From a bacterium (GTDB taxonomy: Bacteria; SAR324; XYD2-FULL-50-16), in contig JAHJTV010000006.1 of the NCBI GenBank assembly GCA_018829445.1, positions 1 to 64,000 of the forward strand: a stretch of 64,000 bases of DNA. The letters are read 5' to 3'. The notes under the pieces were generated by a model. That model did no database searches, was not told the origin of the DNA, and saw only the letters and a list, made by a program, of their open reading frames with translations. The number at the start of each line of letters is the position of its first letter. Position 1 is the stretch's first letter. The position numbers were made by a program, and so were the translations under genes. Below are positions 52,412 to 60,527 of this stretch, piece by piece.

Positions 52412-52545
52412 ATGGTGCAGGCATACAATAGATGCCTGCGAGGAGAGTTCCGGCTGGAAGAGATCAACTGATTGGAAAATGTAATCGTTACAATGATGAT
52501 GATTTCCAGTCTTGATAGGTTTCAAAGAGTAGTTTTGGGTAATCC
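52412..52545. repeat. Diverged repeat R2: intact GDPD gene tail plus downstream hairpin
   Basis: This is the partner of the stretch at 25760-25890. It covers the hairpin GCAGGCAT/ATGCCTGC (52417-52439), the region beyond the stop, and the last ~19 codons of the GDPD gene, which are intact here. The hairpin could serve as the gene's terminator on the minus strand. Confidence 0.75.
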
Positions 52546-53474
52546 GTGATGATACCGTCGACATTCAGGTTCATCATTTTAGTCATTTTATCCGCATCGT
52601 TGACCACCCAGGGTAGCACTTCCAGGTTGGCAGCGTGGGAGGCTTTTACAAAATCGGGTTTGATATACAGGTAATAGGGAGAGATGACGTTTGCCCCTGC
52701 CTTGATGGCTTTTTGCAGGATTTCATCGCTATTGGCCTTAAATCCGATCATAAGTCTGATTCCCTGGGGAATAGTGGGTTGAAACAAGGCAGACAGTTTG
52801 AGGTTGGGATTCAGCTTTCTGACCGCAGGCAGCATCTCCATGACAAAACACTGTACCGTGACGTATTCGGTGAGGTCAGCGTCTTCAATCGCTTTTACCA
52901 TTAACCTTGCGGCCTCATCCACCTCCTGTTGGGAATGGTTTTCTGCGAATTTCAGCTCAATGTTATATAGAAATCTTGGTTTTATATTGTGCTGATTTTC
53001 AAAATTCTTTGCCAGTTTAAAAACTTCATTCAATGTGCTCAGTCGGGTTCCCGGAACTGTTTTCATATCGGGGAAATCCTCGTTTACCAGGCTTCCGCAG
53101 TCATAGGTCTTAAGCTCTTCAACGCTAAGGTTCTTAATAGGGATAGATTCTGCGGGATTTCCATTCGCATCCAGACAGAGTTTGCCGTTAAGATTGGTGT
53201 CATGGTAAACAATAAGCTGCTTATCCCTGGTCACAACGGTGTCCAGTTCAAGGGTTGTCATCTTTTGCTCCATGCAGTACAAAAAAGCGGGCAGTGTATT
53301 TTCGGGCCTGTCTCCTCTGGCGCCGCGATGTCCCTGCAGGTCAACTGCCCTGTTGCGGTCGACGGTTGATTCCTGTTGATCACAGGCAGTCAGGAGCAGG
53401 GAGATCGCAAACAGAAAAAAGGGAACTCTCTTCAAAAGAAAAAAACGGCTGGACGCAAAAGATTGAATTGTCAT
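52488..53474 (-). CDS. Glycerophosphodiester phosphodiesterase family lipoprotein
   Basis: The 328-residue precursor has a lipoprotein signal peptide with lipobox LLTAC (Cys31). The GDPD barrel follows, with the catalytic motif DLQGHRGARGDRPENTLPAF, LELDTVVTRDKQLIVYHD and the ending VDGIITDYPKLL. Members hydrolyse glycerophosphodiesters to glycerol-3-phosphate and an alcohol; this one should be anchored in the envelope. The catalytic His-Arg and Glu-Asp residues are all visible. A GGGAG site precedes the ATG. A remnant of a paralogue's tail lies at 25.8 kb. Confidence 0.9.
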   Translation of the reverse strand: MTIQSFASSRFFLLKRVPFFLFAISLLLTACDQQESTVDRNRAVDLQGHRGARGDRPENTLPAFLYCMEQKMTTLELDTVVTRDKQLIVYHDTNLNGKLCLDANGNPAESIPIKNLSVEELKTYDCGSLVNEDFPDMKTVPGTRLSTLNEVFKLAKNFENQHNIKPRFLYNIELKFAENHSQQEVDEAARLMVKAIEDADLTEYVTVQCFVMEMLPAVRKLNPNLKLSALFQPTIPQGIRLMIGFKANSDEILQKAIKAGANVISPYYLYIKPDFVKASHAANLEVLPWVVNDADKMTKMMNLNVDGIITDYPKLLFETYQDWKSSSL

Positions 53475-53509
53475 GCTAACTCTCCCATGTTTAGGTGTGA
53501 TGTTACAGT

Positions 53510-53854
53510 TCAGTTTAATGACAGATGAATTAACAGTGCTTCGTCTATTTTTTTCATTTCCATATTTTCCAACGTACCAATATGTTTTATGATTCTCTTT
53601 TTATCAAGTGTACGGATCTGGTCGGCTTTTACTTTGGAATTTTTGGGAAGATTTCCGATTCCTTTTGCCAAAAAAACCTCGAAGGGATAGATTTTTTTCA
53701 AATTTGTGGAGATGATCGGCAGGACAGAGACAGTTCCTGACAATCGATTGTTAATATTGTTCGATACAACAATTACGGGTCTGGTTTTTGATATTTCATG
53801 ACCAATGGTTGGATCAAGATTGGCCACATATATTCCATTTCTTTCAATATTCAT
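53510..53854 (-). CDS. MazF/PemK-type toxin (endoribonuclease)
   Basis: From the ATG at 53854 this is a 114-residue protein beginning MNIERNGIYVANLDPTIGHEISKTRPVIVVS, the typical opening of MazF/PemK ribonucleases. VKADQIRTLDKKRIIKHIGTL is the second family block. It overlaps the antitoxin gene by 11 bases. An upstream extension of the same frame lies within the antitoxin gene and is not part of the protein. Toxin activity is inferred from the family. Confidence 0.88.
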   Translation of the reverse strand: MNIERNGIYVANLDPTIGHEISKTRPVIVVSNNINNRLSGTVSVLPIISTNLKKIYPFEVFLAKGIGNLPKNSKVKADQIRTLDKKRIIKHIGTLENMEMKKIDEALLIHLSLN

Positions 53855-54092
53855 CCCAGTTCTCCAGATCAACTCCTTCAAAATCATCCAATATTGAAAG
53901 GCTTTCATTCGATCTTGCCTTATATCCTTCTTCCAACAACAAGTGGATTTTCTCCTTTTTTTCCTGTTCGATTCTATACCTGATTGCTTCATTAATAAAG
54001 GCACTGCGTTTTCTGGGGCTTGTGAGTTTTTTCAACTCCATTGCCAGATCTTTTTCAATCGTAATATTCAGTCTTTCAGTTTCTGCTGTCAT
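53844..54092 (-). CDS. Antitoxin with ribbon-helix-helix-type N-terminus
   Basis: About 82 residues from the ATG at 54092, with a GGAG site. The first ~45 residues (ERLNITIEKDLAMELKKLTSPRKRSAFINEAIRYRI) fit a ribbon-helix-helix DNA-binding fold. The acidic C-terminus (DDFEGVDLENWDEY) is the expected toxin-neutralising tail. It precedes and overlaps the MazF-like gene, the standard order. Autoregulation of the pair is likely. Confidence 0.85.
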   Translation of the reverse strand: MTAETERLNITIEKDLAMELKKLTSPRKRSAFINEAIRYRIEQEKKEKIHLLLEEGYKARSNESLSILDDFEGVDLENWDEY

Positions 54093-54279
54093 GGTATTCT
54101 CCAGCAACTTTTGTTAATATGTGGCTTAATAGTAGCATTACATCACGCAATATTCAATACATTATAACGCACACATTATGCATCTTATAGTGCTGAAGCA
54201 GATTTTCTAAAGGCTTTGCCCTCAGCAATCATGGCAAATGAAAAGAGCTTAAATCGAGAAAATCGTATTTTGCTTGAAA

Positions 54280-55617
54280 TCACTTCAAACTCAAAGTATA
54301 GGCAATATCTCTCAGTTTCTTTTTTACAGCTTTATCGTAAGTAAACCTGAGCGAACTGAGGGTGATACGAATAATTTTTTCTTCCTTTTGGGTGGTTAAA
54401 ATCAGGATGATCATCTGGTTGGCTTTGTCAGGTAACTGTACTTCTATCTCGCCCTCAATGGCCGGGGTTCCGTCCTTTAAGGAAGCTTGGATTTCGGAGA
54501 TCACCCTGGTTTCCATGCCGAGGGTGTTGGAAATGAACCGGGACGCATCCTTGATTGATTCTTGCAAACCACCCGGAGAGGCATCAACAACCCTGACTAT
54601 GATATTCGGGTACCCTGTCTCACTGATCGCCATGAAGTCAAAGCTCATCACCGGTGTCGGGTTTTGCACCACCCAATCACCGGGATAGGTTACTGAGAAT
54701 CCCAGGTTTGGGTGAGTATAGATTTGAGGTCTTTTTTTTCCGGAGCCGACTCCCTGGGATTGCATCGTTGCTCTCAGACTTAAGGCATCATGGTTAATGG
54801 ATCGTTTTCTCACATCCAAAAACTGTATGAACTCGGGATTGGTAATGATATACAGCCTGTCCTCCTTGATGGAATTGATCACCATCCGGGCAACGATATC
54901 GGGGTCCATGCCCTCTTTAATACGCCGAACGAAGTTTTCCATGGCCGGCTCCCATATTTTTGCTATTTCTTCGGGTACTTCATATAGCCCCTCCTTTGTT
55001 CCTGCCAGCTTTTGTGAATTTTCCACAATATCTGTTCTGATAAAACCGGGACAAAGAACAGAGACGCCCACCCTGGTTTGTTGAAATTGCTGTTGCTGGT
55101 GCAGGGCTTCACTTAAGGCAACAACTCCGAACTTGGTTACGCTGTAAAGGGCATTTTCACCGCTTGACAGCAATCCGGCAATGGAAGCTGTATTAACGAT
55201 GTGGCACTCTTCGCCGCTTTCAATCATTCGTTTCAAAAAAAAGGAAATTCCATGAATAACCCCATAGAGGTTGACCCCGATTATCCAGTCCCAGTTTTCT
55301 AGATGAACTTCGGAGAGTAATCCTCCGGTACCGATACCGGCGTTGTTACAGAGTACATTGGCCTTACCGAATCGTTCATACGTTTCATTTGCCAGTTGGG
55401 ACATCTGCTCCCGATTACTGACATCCATCACCTTACTCATTACTTCAACCCCGATCTTCTCTATTTCGCGGTGAACTTTCATCAGGGATTCCTGATTGAC
55501 ATCCACAATTACAATCTTCATCTCTTCATGTGCAAACGCGAGCGCCAGCGACCGTCCGATTCCACTACCCGCTCCGGTTACAATCGCGACTTTACCTTTA
55601 AAATCTTTGATCATCAT
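54280..55617 (-). CDS. Short-chain dehydrogenase/reductase with extra C-terminal domain
   Basis: Residues 1-275 of this 445-residue protein are a classical SDR: NAD(P) motif VTGAGSGIGR near 14-23, NNAG near 90-93 and the YxxxK pair in YSVTKFGVVALSEALH. The last ~160 residues form an additional domain (HPNLGFSVTYPGDWVVQNPTP onward) resembling PsbP/Mog1-like folds found in lipoproteins and uncharacterised proteins. AGGAG precedes the start. The fusion is unusual; the substrate is unknown. Confidence 0.82.
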   Translation of the reverse strand: MMIKDFKGKVAIVTGAGSGIGRSLALAFAHEEMKIVIVDVNQESLMKVHREIEKIGVEVMSKVMDVSNREQMSQLANETYERFGKANVLCNNAGIGTGGLLSEVHLENWDWIIGVNLYGVIHGISFFLKRMIESGEECHIVNTASIAGLLSSGENALYSVTKFGVVALSEALHQQQQFQQTRVGVSVLCPGFIRTDIVENSQKLAGTKEGLYEVPEEIAKIWEPAMENFVRRIKEGMDPDIVARMVINSIKEDRLYIITNPEFIQFLDVRKRSINHDALSLRATMQSQGVGSGKKRPQIYTHPNLGFSVTYPGDWVVQNPTPVMSFDFMAISETGYPNIIVRVVDASPGGLQESIKDASRFISNTLGMETRVISEIQASLKDGTPAIEGEIEVQLPDKANQMIILILTTQKEEKIIRITLSSLRFTYDKAVKKKLRDIAYTLSLK

Positions 55618-56077
55618 GTCTCCTTGATAGTTTAGGGTCTGTGAAGTTTAGTCGAATAAGTCTCGCACTTCACAACCCGGCATTTCTCACATTCTTTTGA
55701 TATATTCCGGGTTGAAAAAAGCACTCGTTTGAAGAGAATCAGGTTGAGAAGTGAAGTCTGGATAAAGAATTAATGATTCTCTCACCAATTAACCTTATGA
55801 ATTTATGCTACAATCGGCCTATCACAGTCAAAGCTATTTGTCGAGAGATTCTGATAAAAGTTTGACGGGGTTTAAAGTGCGTGATTCCTCCAACTCAAAG
55901 AGTTGATCGCAAAACGGCAAGGGAACCCGTATAATCAATAATTCGTTAGAGTACAAACTGGTTGAAGGGCTTTTAAAAATAAAGAGAAAAGCATTTTTGG
56001 GACTTATCTTAATATTAATTGCTGAGCGGACAATAATAGCGTAGAATAATGACAAAAACAGAAATAAGGGAGGAATC
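55618..56077. other. Divergent intergenic region without recognised features
   Basis: About 460 bases separate the SDR gene (minus) from the CheV-like gene (plus). A minus-strand frame of 83 codons (55834-56085) overlaps the CheV start and has no homology signal. An extended -10-like TGCTACAAT lies at 55806-55814, but no matching -35 box is evident. I see no sigma-54 site of the type found elsewhere. Confidence 0.4.
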
Positions 56078-57034
56078 ATGGCCACACAGGAAATTTTGCT
56101 CGAAACAGGGACGAATGAATTCGAAATGCTGGAGTTCTATATTGATTCAACATCAACAGAGGATGGAGTCTGTAATAACTACTTTGGAATGAACGTCGCC
56201 AAAGTGATGGAGGTCATTGAATCACCCGGTCTTGAATCCAAGAATTATGCTGTTAACCCCTGCTTCCTGGGTACCATCCCACTTCGTAATCTGGTATTAC
56301 CGGTGATTGATCTGAGTATCTGGTTGGGGATGGATAGAAAAAAACGGCAACATGAAAATATCATCGTGTCTCAATTTAGTAATTCAATCCAGGGATTCCT
56401 GGTTTCAGGAGTAGTGGAGATCCATCGGCTCAACTGGCAGCAATTGATTCCACCCGGAAAATATATCAGACAACTGAAGACCAAGTCCATTATCGGCATG
56501 GTGGATAAGGGAGAATATTTTATTCAGTTGCTGGATCTGGAGCATATTGTAACCGCACTCAACCCTAAATCAAGCGAAGACTTATGGAAGACAACAGCTC
56601 ATGCTGCTGAAGAATACCATGTGCTGGTGGCGGACGACTCTCCCACTATTAGAAAAATTCTGGAAAAAAATCTAACGAATGCCAATTTCAGGGTCGATTT
56701 GGTAAATAATGGTGAAGAGGCCTGGAATTATCTTAAAGGGATTAAAAACCAGGCGAATGAAGAAAATATTCCGGTCAATCAGTTGCTTGACATTATCATC
56801 TGCGACATTGAAATGCCCCTGCTGGATGGTTTTACCTTGACCAAAAACGTCAAGTCCGATTCAGAGCTGGAGAGTATTCCGGTGATTCTCTATTCATCCA
56901 TTATCACTGATGAACTCAGGCATAAAGGGGAGTCTGTCAAAGCTGATTACCAGGTTTCAAAACCGGATTTGCATCAGATGGCGGAGAAAGCCATTCAATT
57001 GATCTCCGAAAGACAGACTGTGAGAGTGAGTTAG
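56078..57034 (+). CDS. CheV-like chemotaxis adaptor (CheW domain plus receiver)
   Basis: The 318-residue protein has an N-terminal CheW domain (about 1-170; VMEVIESPGLESKN, IPLRNLVLPVIDLSIWLGM). A receiver follows (about 185-315; VLVADDSPTIRKILEKNL, phospho-acceptor in IIICDIEMPLLDGF, VSKPDLHQM). This is the CheV arrangement. AGGAGG precedes the ATG. It is the first gene of a three-gene set with an Hpt protein and a CheA-like kinase. No methyl-accepting protein lies nearby, so the system may control something other than swimming. Confidence 0.88.
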   Translation: MATQEILLETGTNEFEMLEFYIDSTSTEDGVCNNYFGMNVAKVMEVIESPGLESKNYAVNPCFLGTIPLRNLVLPVIDLSIWLGMDRKKRQHENIIVSQFSNSIQGFLVSGVVEIHRLNWQQLIPPGKYIRQLKTKSIIGMVDKGEYFIQLLDLEHIVTALNPKSSEDLWKTTAHAAEEYHVLVADDSPTIRKILEKNLTNANFRVDLVNNGEEAWNYLKGIKNQANEENIPVNQLLDIIICDIEMPLLDGFTLTKNVKSDSELESIPVILYSSIITDELRHKGESVKADYQVSKPDLHQMAEKAIQLISERQTVRVS

Positions 57035-57092
57035 AGTGAAGCATAATATAAGGATGAAAAATTAATTGAATATCAACTCTGTTGGTTTTTGT

Positions 57093-57479
57093 ATGAAGTA
57101 TCAGGATGATAAGGAAATTTTAGATACGTTTCTACTTGAAACCAGAGATCATTTGGAAGTGATCGAACTGGGAATTTTGAAGTTGGAAAACGAAATTGAC
57201 CACACCAGCGATCAACTGATCAACGGACTGTTTCGCGCAGCACATTCCATTAAAGCCGGGGCTAATCTACTGGAATATAGAAAAATAGAAGAGGTTGCCC
57301 ATGCGATGGAAGATGTCCTGCACCTCCTGCGGCAGGGGACACTTAAGTTAAACAGTAATATGGTAACTGCTATTCTTCAGGGAATTGATCTGCTGGATGA
57401 GATGATCAACAATATCAAGAATAGTGAATTAATGAAAATCGATACAATTGTAAAAGAACTAGAAACTCTTACCAAGTGA
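57093..57479 (+). CDS. Histidine phosphotransfer (Hpt) domain protein
   Basis: About 128 residues from the ATG at 57093; an upstream TTG at 57066 is less likely. It is a single Hpt helical bundle with the phospho-histidine motif LFRAAHSIKAGANLL near 46-60. It resembles the P1 domain of CheA. It lies between the CheV-like and CheA-like genes and its stop overlaps the start region of the latter. It probably shuttles phosphate between the CheA-like kinase and receivers. Confidence 0.88.
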   Translation: MKYQDDKEILDTFLLETRDHLEVIELGILKLENEIDHTSDQLINGLFRAAHSIKAGANLLEYRKIEEVAHAMEDVLHLLRQGTLKLNSNMVTAILQGIDLLDEMINNIKNSELMKIDTIVKELETLTK

Positions 57480-57484
57480 GACCT

Positions 57485-60295
57485 ATGAACCAGTTAGAGA
57501 AAGTTTTGATCGTTGATGATGATAAACAAAATCTGGAAATTATATCGTATATGCTAAATGATCAGTATTCGATGAAAACCGCGTTAAACGGTGAAGAGGC
57601 TCTGAAAATAGCCAAAGAATTTCATCCCGGAATCGTACTCCTTGATATCATGATGCCCGGAATCGACGGCTATGAAGTCTGTAAAAGGATGAGGGAATAT
57701 AAAGGATTAACCGGAACAAAAATCCTCCTGGTTTCAGCCAAGGTACTGGTTGAAGACAGGTTAAAAGGATATGAAGTCGGGGCTGATGATTATATTCAAA
57801 AGCCGTTTAATGAAGAGGAACTCTTTTCCAAGGTTAAAGTATTTACCCGCTTAAACGCAGAAGAGAAAAAAAGCAGACAATTGAACCGACTTCTTCTCAG
57901 CAGGCAGCAGGATATCCCCAACATGCTATGGGAATGTGATACCGATCTCTGCTTTGTATTTGTCGATGATAGTGTCCGAAATATGCTGGGATACTCGCCG
58001 GAAGAGATGCTTGGGAAACCGATCGTGGAATTCCTGGCAAACGGGAAAAAGGAATTTGAATTTAAATTTCAAAAGCAGATCAGCCAGCAGAAACCTCAAA
58101 TTCACGGTATCTATTTTACATTCAGGAAAAAGAGTGGAGATCCGATCACTCTTCAGGTTTATGCTGATGGTGTTTATGATGATAACCTGACCTTGTCAGG
58201 TATGGGTGGTATTTTCAGAGATATGTATGCATTTTCGAATCTGATATCTTACGAATCCTCTGACAATGAGGAGATGACCATTCGTTTGGATGAAAATTAC
58301 AGGTTGATTTACATGGCCGAATCCGTCGAAAATCTTGTGGACATTGCCGCGATAAGAAAAACGGAAGACGCTGATTTGACACATTGGTTATGTGACCCGG
58401 ATTCAAAAAACCTGATCTCTTTTGCCTTTACACAACAGGAAGATGTTCCGTTTCCCATTGAATTTGAACTGCCAGATCTCAATAACAGCACAAAGCGCTA
58501 TTCGGTAGATCTACACTATATTATTAACGGTCCATATATAGAGGGAAAACTGGTGCCCGTCAGTGCTGACGGGCAACTGGGACTGGCTTCCAATCGAATG
58601 AAAAACCAGCAGGAGAAAATCAGGGAGCAGGAAGAAACCCTGAAGAATGCTGTTATTATAGATGTAGATACTCAAAACAGTATTGTGAAGGATGCAGGAA
58701 ACCTGGCTGCTGAAATACTGGTGCTCATAAAAGCACTGGAGACCTTCGCTTATCCTGATGATAATGATCTGTTTAACCTGGAAGCATACACTCAGTTCGT
58801 TCATAATCGGAACCTCCAGGTTTATAGCGAAAACCTGAGACTGATGGGAAATAAGATTCATGGCCTCAAGGGAAACTGCGGATTCTTAATTCCTGAAGCC
58901 AAGCAGCTTTGCCATAAAATGGAAGATCTTGTTCGTCCCGTATCCGAACTGAAACTTGTTCTGACCCGTTCGATCACAAAACAGTTGAAAGGGTTTGTAT
59001 TTAAAATAGAAGATATGCTTGAGCAGTTCCAGCAGGGAAATTTGATGGAGTTTGATATAGCTGACTGGCTGGAAAACATCGATACTGTGCTGGCGGACAG
59101 CCTGTTTTTTATCGGCAATAAAGCCCATGAGTTCTCACAGTTTGTAGCCCAGAGAAACACTGACAAAGGTGATGTTCGGAAAAACAGGGGTGACGAATAT
59201 CTTTCGGTCACCCTGGACGGTTATGAATCATTGGCAGAGAAAGTTAAGGATCTATATTTCATGTTTTCCAGTGCACTGGGCGAAGAACAAAGGGTGCAGG
59301 CAGGAAACCTGTTTAACCAGTTTTTAAGCACTCATCAACAGATCAAAAAAGTACCTCTCAATCTAACCCGTTATGAAAGGCTGGTACCGAAACTGGCTAA
59401 AGATTATGACAAGGAGGCGGACTTTCAACTTAATGATCATCAGGTTAAAGCCGATCGGGAGTTTTGGGATGCTGTCCATGAGATTCTCAATCATATGATA
59501 AAAAACGCAGTGATTCATGGGTTGGAGACTCCCGAAGAACGAAAAAAACAGGGAAAGGAACCCGTTGGCAAGATTGTCGTTGATCTCAAAGAGGATGCCA
59601 TTCATATCAGGCTCTCCATTTCAGATGACGGTCGTGGCATTAATACTCAAAAGATTGCGGACAAAGCTGTTGAAAGAGGGATTGTAACCAGGGATCAATT
59701 ATCTGCGATGTCTGAAAAGGAGATCCTGGATATGTTGTTCGTGCAGGGTGTTTCCACCGCAGACAGTCTGGATGACAATGCAGGACGCGGTGTTGGCATG
59801 AATGCGGTTATCGAAGCCATTCACCAGTTTCAGGGGGAATATGAAATAGATAACAGGCCAGGAGAAGGGTGCAGCTGGAATCTGTCTTTTATGAAGAATA
59901 ATGTTTCATTGGCCTGCATCATTGTCGCCATTGGAGACTTCAGTCTGGCAATCCCCGAGGACTTTATCGAGACCTTTCTTGACTTTAATGAACAGAAGGT
60001 ATTAACAATCAAGCAGTCACCGGCATATCCTTATAATGGAAAACCGGTCCCATTAATTGATTCCGAAACCTTGTTCAATAGCCGAATAACCGGTGCAGGA
60101 AAAAAACAACGCAGCCTGGTTATTCTGAACGATAAAAAGGAGCAGCGAGGCATTGTGATCAGCCAGATTCTTCATCATGCCATTCAGCCAATTTTACCCT
60201 TGCCGAAAATATTCCGTGATATCCCCATCTACCAGGGCATCACTTTCTTTAAAAACCAACCGGTGCAGGTGGTCAATGTAGCAAACCTGTTTTGA
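57485..60295 (+). CDS. CheA-like hybrid kinase (REC-PAS-Hpt-HATPase-CheW)
   Basis: About 936 residues from the ATG at 57485; a GTG at 57476 overlaps the previous stop. Domains in order: receiver (LIVDDDKQNLEII, phospho-acceptor in IVLLDIMMPGIDGYEV), PAS (about 145-250), a divergent region, an Hpt-like helix with NKIHGLKGNCGF, and a CheA-type HATPase (LNHMIKNAVIHGLETPEE, SDDGRGINTQKI, GRGVGMNAVIEAI). The C-terminal part is CheW-like (ending VQVVNVANLF). An N-terminal receiver plus PAS on a CheA core is unusual. It likely senses an internal signal through PAS and uses the CheV-like and Hpt partners encoded just upstream. Confidence 0.85.
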   Translation: MNQLEKVLIVDDDKQNLEIISYMLNDQYSMKTALNGEEALKIAKEFHPGIVLLDIMMPGIDGYEVCKRMREYKGLTGTKILLVSAKVLVEDRLKGYEVGADDYIQKPFNEEELFSKVKVFTRLNAEEKKSRQLNRLLLSRQQDIPNMLWECDTDLCFVFVDDSVRNMLGYSPEEMLGKPIVEFLANGKKEFEFKFQKQISQQKPQIHGIYFTFRKKSGDPITLQVYADGVYDDNLTLSGMGGIFRDMYAFSNLISYESSDNEEMTIRLDENYRLIYMAESVENLVDIAAIRKTEDADLTHWLCDPDSKNLISFAFTQQEDVPFPIEFELPDLNNSTKRYSVDLHYIINGPYIEGKLVPVSADGQLGLASNRMKNQQEKIREQEETLKNAVIIDVDTQNSIVKDAGNLAAEILVLIKALETFAYPDDNDLFNLEAYTQFVHNRNLQVYSENLRLMGNKIHGLKGNCGFLIPEAKQLCHKMEDLVRPVSELKLVLTRSITKQLKGFVFKIEDMLEQFQQGNLMEFDIADWLENIDTVLADSLFFIGNKAHEFSQFVAQRNTDKGDVRKNRGDEYLSVTLDGYESLAEKVKDLYFMFSSALGEEQRVQAGNLFNQFLSTHQQIKKVPLNLTRYERLVPKLAKDYDKEADFQLNDHQVKADREFWDAVHEILNHMIKNAVIHGLETPEERKKQGKEPVGKIVVDLKEDAIHIRLSISDDGRGINTQKIADKAVERGIVTRDQLSAMSEKEILDMLFVQGVSTADSLDDNAGRGVGMNAVIEAIHQFQGEYEIDNRPGEGCSWNLSFMKNNVSLACIIVAIGDFSLAIPEDFIETFLDFNEQKVLTIKQSPAYPYNGKPVPLIDSETLFNSRITGAGKKQRSLVILNDKKEQRGIVISQILHHAIQPILPLPKIFRDIPIYQGITFFKNQPVQVVNVANLF

Positions 60296-60304
60296 AACGG
60301 ATGT

Positions 60305-60334
60305 CGTTATGCTTTTGCACCTGAAAGCATGACG
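60305..60334 (+). terminator. Stem-loop after the CheA-like gene
   Basis: CGTTATGCTTT and AAAGCATGACG can pair with one mismatch around an eight-base loop, ten bases after the stop codon. It separates this operon from acs, although the T-run is missing. Confidence 0.5.
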
Positions 60335-60527
60335 CTTCAAAAAAATGATTCGGTCAGTTGCCGAAACCTCAAAATTCATAAACGATTCCAATGCCAAGAA
60401 AGGTTACGGGTTGAATGGAATCCAAACCAGTTCCCTCAATTTAAGCCTTTTTTCGTCAGTAGTTTTATGGTATAGAGATACCTATGTTCTTAAATGGAGA
60501 ACCCAACCTTTACTATTAGGAGAAACC

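Noticed and set aside
53855-54004. N-terminal extension of the MazF-like frame
   Set aside because: It overlaps the antitoxin gene in another frame and the family-typical start MNIERNGIYVANLDP is at 53854.
55687-55720. GG-N10-GC sequence (GGGTTGAAAAAAGC) upstream of the CheV-like gene
   Set aside because: Spacing fits but the -24 box lacks the A/C context and the -12 box lacks TTGC, and no enhancer element is near.
55834-56085. 83-codon minus-strand frame upstream of the CheV-like gene
   Set aside because: It overlaps the CheV start, has no convincing ribosome site and shows no family resemblance; composition looks like antisense of a leader.
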